A stretch of DNA of 6,075 nt, from the NCBI GenBank assembly GCA_017383945.1, contig JAFNUQ010000142.1, positions 1 through 6,075 on the forward strand. Direction: 5' to 3'. Positions 5,420 to 6,075 of this stretch are shown here, piece after piece. The DNA is from Bacteroidales bacterium (GTDB taxonomy: Bacteria > Bacteroidota > Bacteroidia > Bacteroidales > UBA932). Under the pieces are notes generated by a model. The model was not told the DNA's origin. It did no database searches and saw only the letters and a list, made by a program, of their open reading frames with translations. The number at the start of each line of letters is the position of its first letter. Position 1 is the stretch's first letter. Position numbers and translations under genes: made by a program.

Positions 5420-6075
5420 ATCCAAGCGACAAAAACCGTGTTTACAGGCTATCACTTGTAGACAACAACAGCCACAAACAGATACGAGCCATCCGCTTCA
5501 CAAAAGGAAGGTTCATCCAGGCTTGTGTCGTGGCAGGAGTCAGCATCATTTTGCTGCTCTATTGTCTTATCGCTTTTACCCCCATTCGCAAAACGATTCC
5601 CGGCTATCCTGACGCCTATTCCAAGAAATTGTCGCTGAACAATGCGATGAAAATTGATTCACTTGAGAATATGCTCAACCGCTGGCACTTGTATGCCCTA
5701 GGAATGGAAGAAGTTCTCTCAGGAAGAAGCGAAGTCACCCAGGAAGAACTTGTAAAAAACGGAGGCGCAGCCAATTTCCTGTCCAGCAAAGGCAAGGAAA
5801 TACTTGCCGAGCAAGACAAGCTTTTGAGAGAAGGCATACAAAAGGCTCAGCAGTTTACTATCAGCCCTAGCAACACCAACCGCTCACTTCCTATCGAAGG
5901 CAAACATTTCTTCACCCCAGTCAAGGGAGTAATATCCAATATCTGGGACGGAGTGGAACATCTGGGCGTCGACATCACAGCCTCAAGTGGAAGCATTGTC
6001 AGCTCAGTACTCGACGGCATCGTGATCTTCTCCGGATGGGATGAGGACTTCGGACACATTTTGATTGTTCAACAC
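5407..6075 (+). CDS. Membrane-anchored M23 family metallopeptidase, C-terminus cut by window edge
   Basis: Probable peptidoglycan endopeptidase held in the inner membrane with its catalytic domain in the periplasm. The frame is open from ATG at 5407 to the right edge (223 residues, no stop). An in-frame TAG at 5395-5397 makes this the first start. Layout: a basic cytoplasmic N-terminus at 1-35; one transmembrane helix at about 36-57; the juxtamembrane stretch FTPIRKTIPGY at 57-67, typical of a Bacteroidota M23 group; a helical region at about 72-150; then the start of the M23 domain at about 161. H185 and D189 in HLGVD are the first two zinc ligands, followed by GHILIVQH at 216-223. The remaining active-site histidines (GHL and HxH) would lie beyond the edge, so activity cannot be confirmed. 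It differs from the other M23 in this window in being membrane-tethered by an internal helix; no LysM is seen in the visible part. Confidence 0.93.
   Translation, partial: MGRQNPSDKNRVYRLSLVDNNSHKQIRAIRFTKGRFIQACVVAGVSIILLLYCLIAFTPIRKTIPGYPDAYSKKLSLNNAMKIDSLENMLNRWHLYALGMEEVLSGRSEVTQEELVKNGGAANFLSSKGKEILAEQDKLLREGIQKAQQFTISPSNTNRSLPIEGKHFFTPVKGVISNIWDGVEHLGVDITASSGSIVSSVLDGIVIFSGWDEDFGHILIVQH

Noticed and set aside
5259..5612. Plus-strand 117-residue open frame starting inside ruvX
   Set aside because: It overlaps both ruvX and the N-terminal part of the membrane M23 gene in another frame; the M23 frame contains the transmembrane helix and zinc motif.
5616..6059. Two minus-strand frames at 5616-5837 and 5847-6059
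   Set aside because: Antisense shadows of the M23 gene that is open to the right edge.
1..6075. Search for CRISPR arrays, tRNA/rRNA, transposases, att sites or toxin-antitoxin pairs
   Set aside because: No repeated units, RNA gene signatures or mobile-element genes were seen; all long spans are covered by recognisable genes.

Overview
The window looks like chromosomal DNA from a member of the Bacteroidota, most likely a gut-type Bacteroidales; genus cannot be told. Three things point there. Candidate promoters have the Bacteroides-type -7 box TAnnTTTG instead of an E. coli -10. Starts lack a clear Shine-Dalgarno and have A/T-rich leaders. The protein families are in their Bacteroidota forms (a BASS transporter with CPGGNISN, a secreted GH43, and a membrane-anchored M23 peptidase with an FTPIRKTIPGY juxtamembrane segment). 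Nothing suggests a mobile element, phage, CRISPR array, RNA gene or defence system. Gene density is very high, and the longest gene-free stretch is 113 bp.

Left part: a bile acid:Na+ symporter-family gene (minus strand, cut by the left edge) is divergent from a secreted family 43 glycoside hydrolase (plus strand). They share a 113-bp intergenic region in which two opposite -7 boxes abut and form a near-palindrome, with a second near-palindrome beside it. The hydrolase has no SusC/SusD partner in view. Its stop codon is 7 bp from the stop of the convergent operon. Its likely intrinsic terminator is a long hairpin plus T-tract lying inside the LysM-coding 3' end of the opposite gene.

Middle and right part: a tight minus-strand operon, in transcription order ruvX/yqgF, def (peptide deformylase), a phosphomannomutase/phosphoglucomutase and a secreted M23-LysM peptidoglycan endopeptidase, with gaps of 5, 5 and 13 bp. 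It combines rRNA maturation, N-terminal protein processing, sugar-phosphate metabolism and cell-wall remodelling. Divergent from ruvX by 22 bp is a second, membrane-anchored M23 peptidase, cut by the right edge. The housekeeping genes are therefore bracketed by two cell-wall hydrolases of different architecture.

I see no novel multi-gene system. The observations most worth a second look are regulatory: the embedded terminator, the overlapping divergent promoters, and the compressed ruvX/M23 divergent start with a possible leaderless ruvX transcript and an antisense start for the M23 gene. The two edge genes lack a stop inside the window; both were translated by hand.
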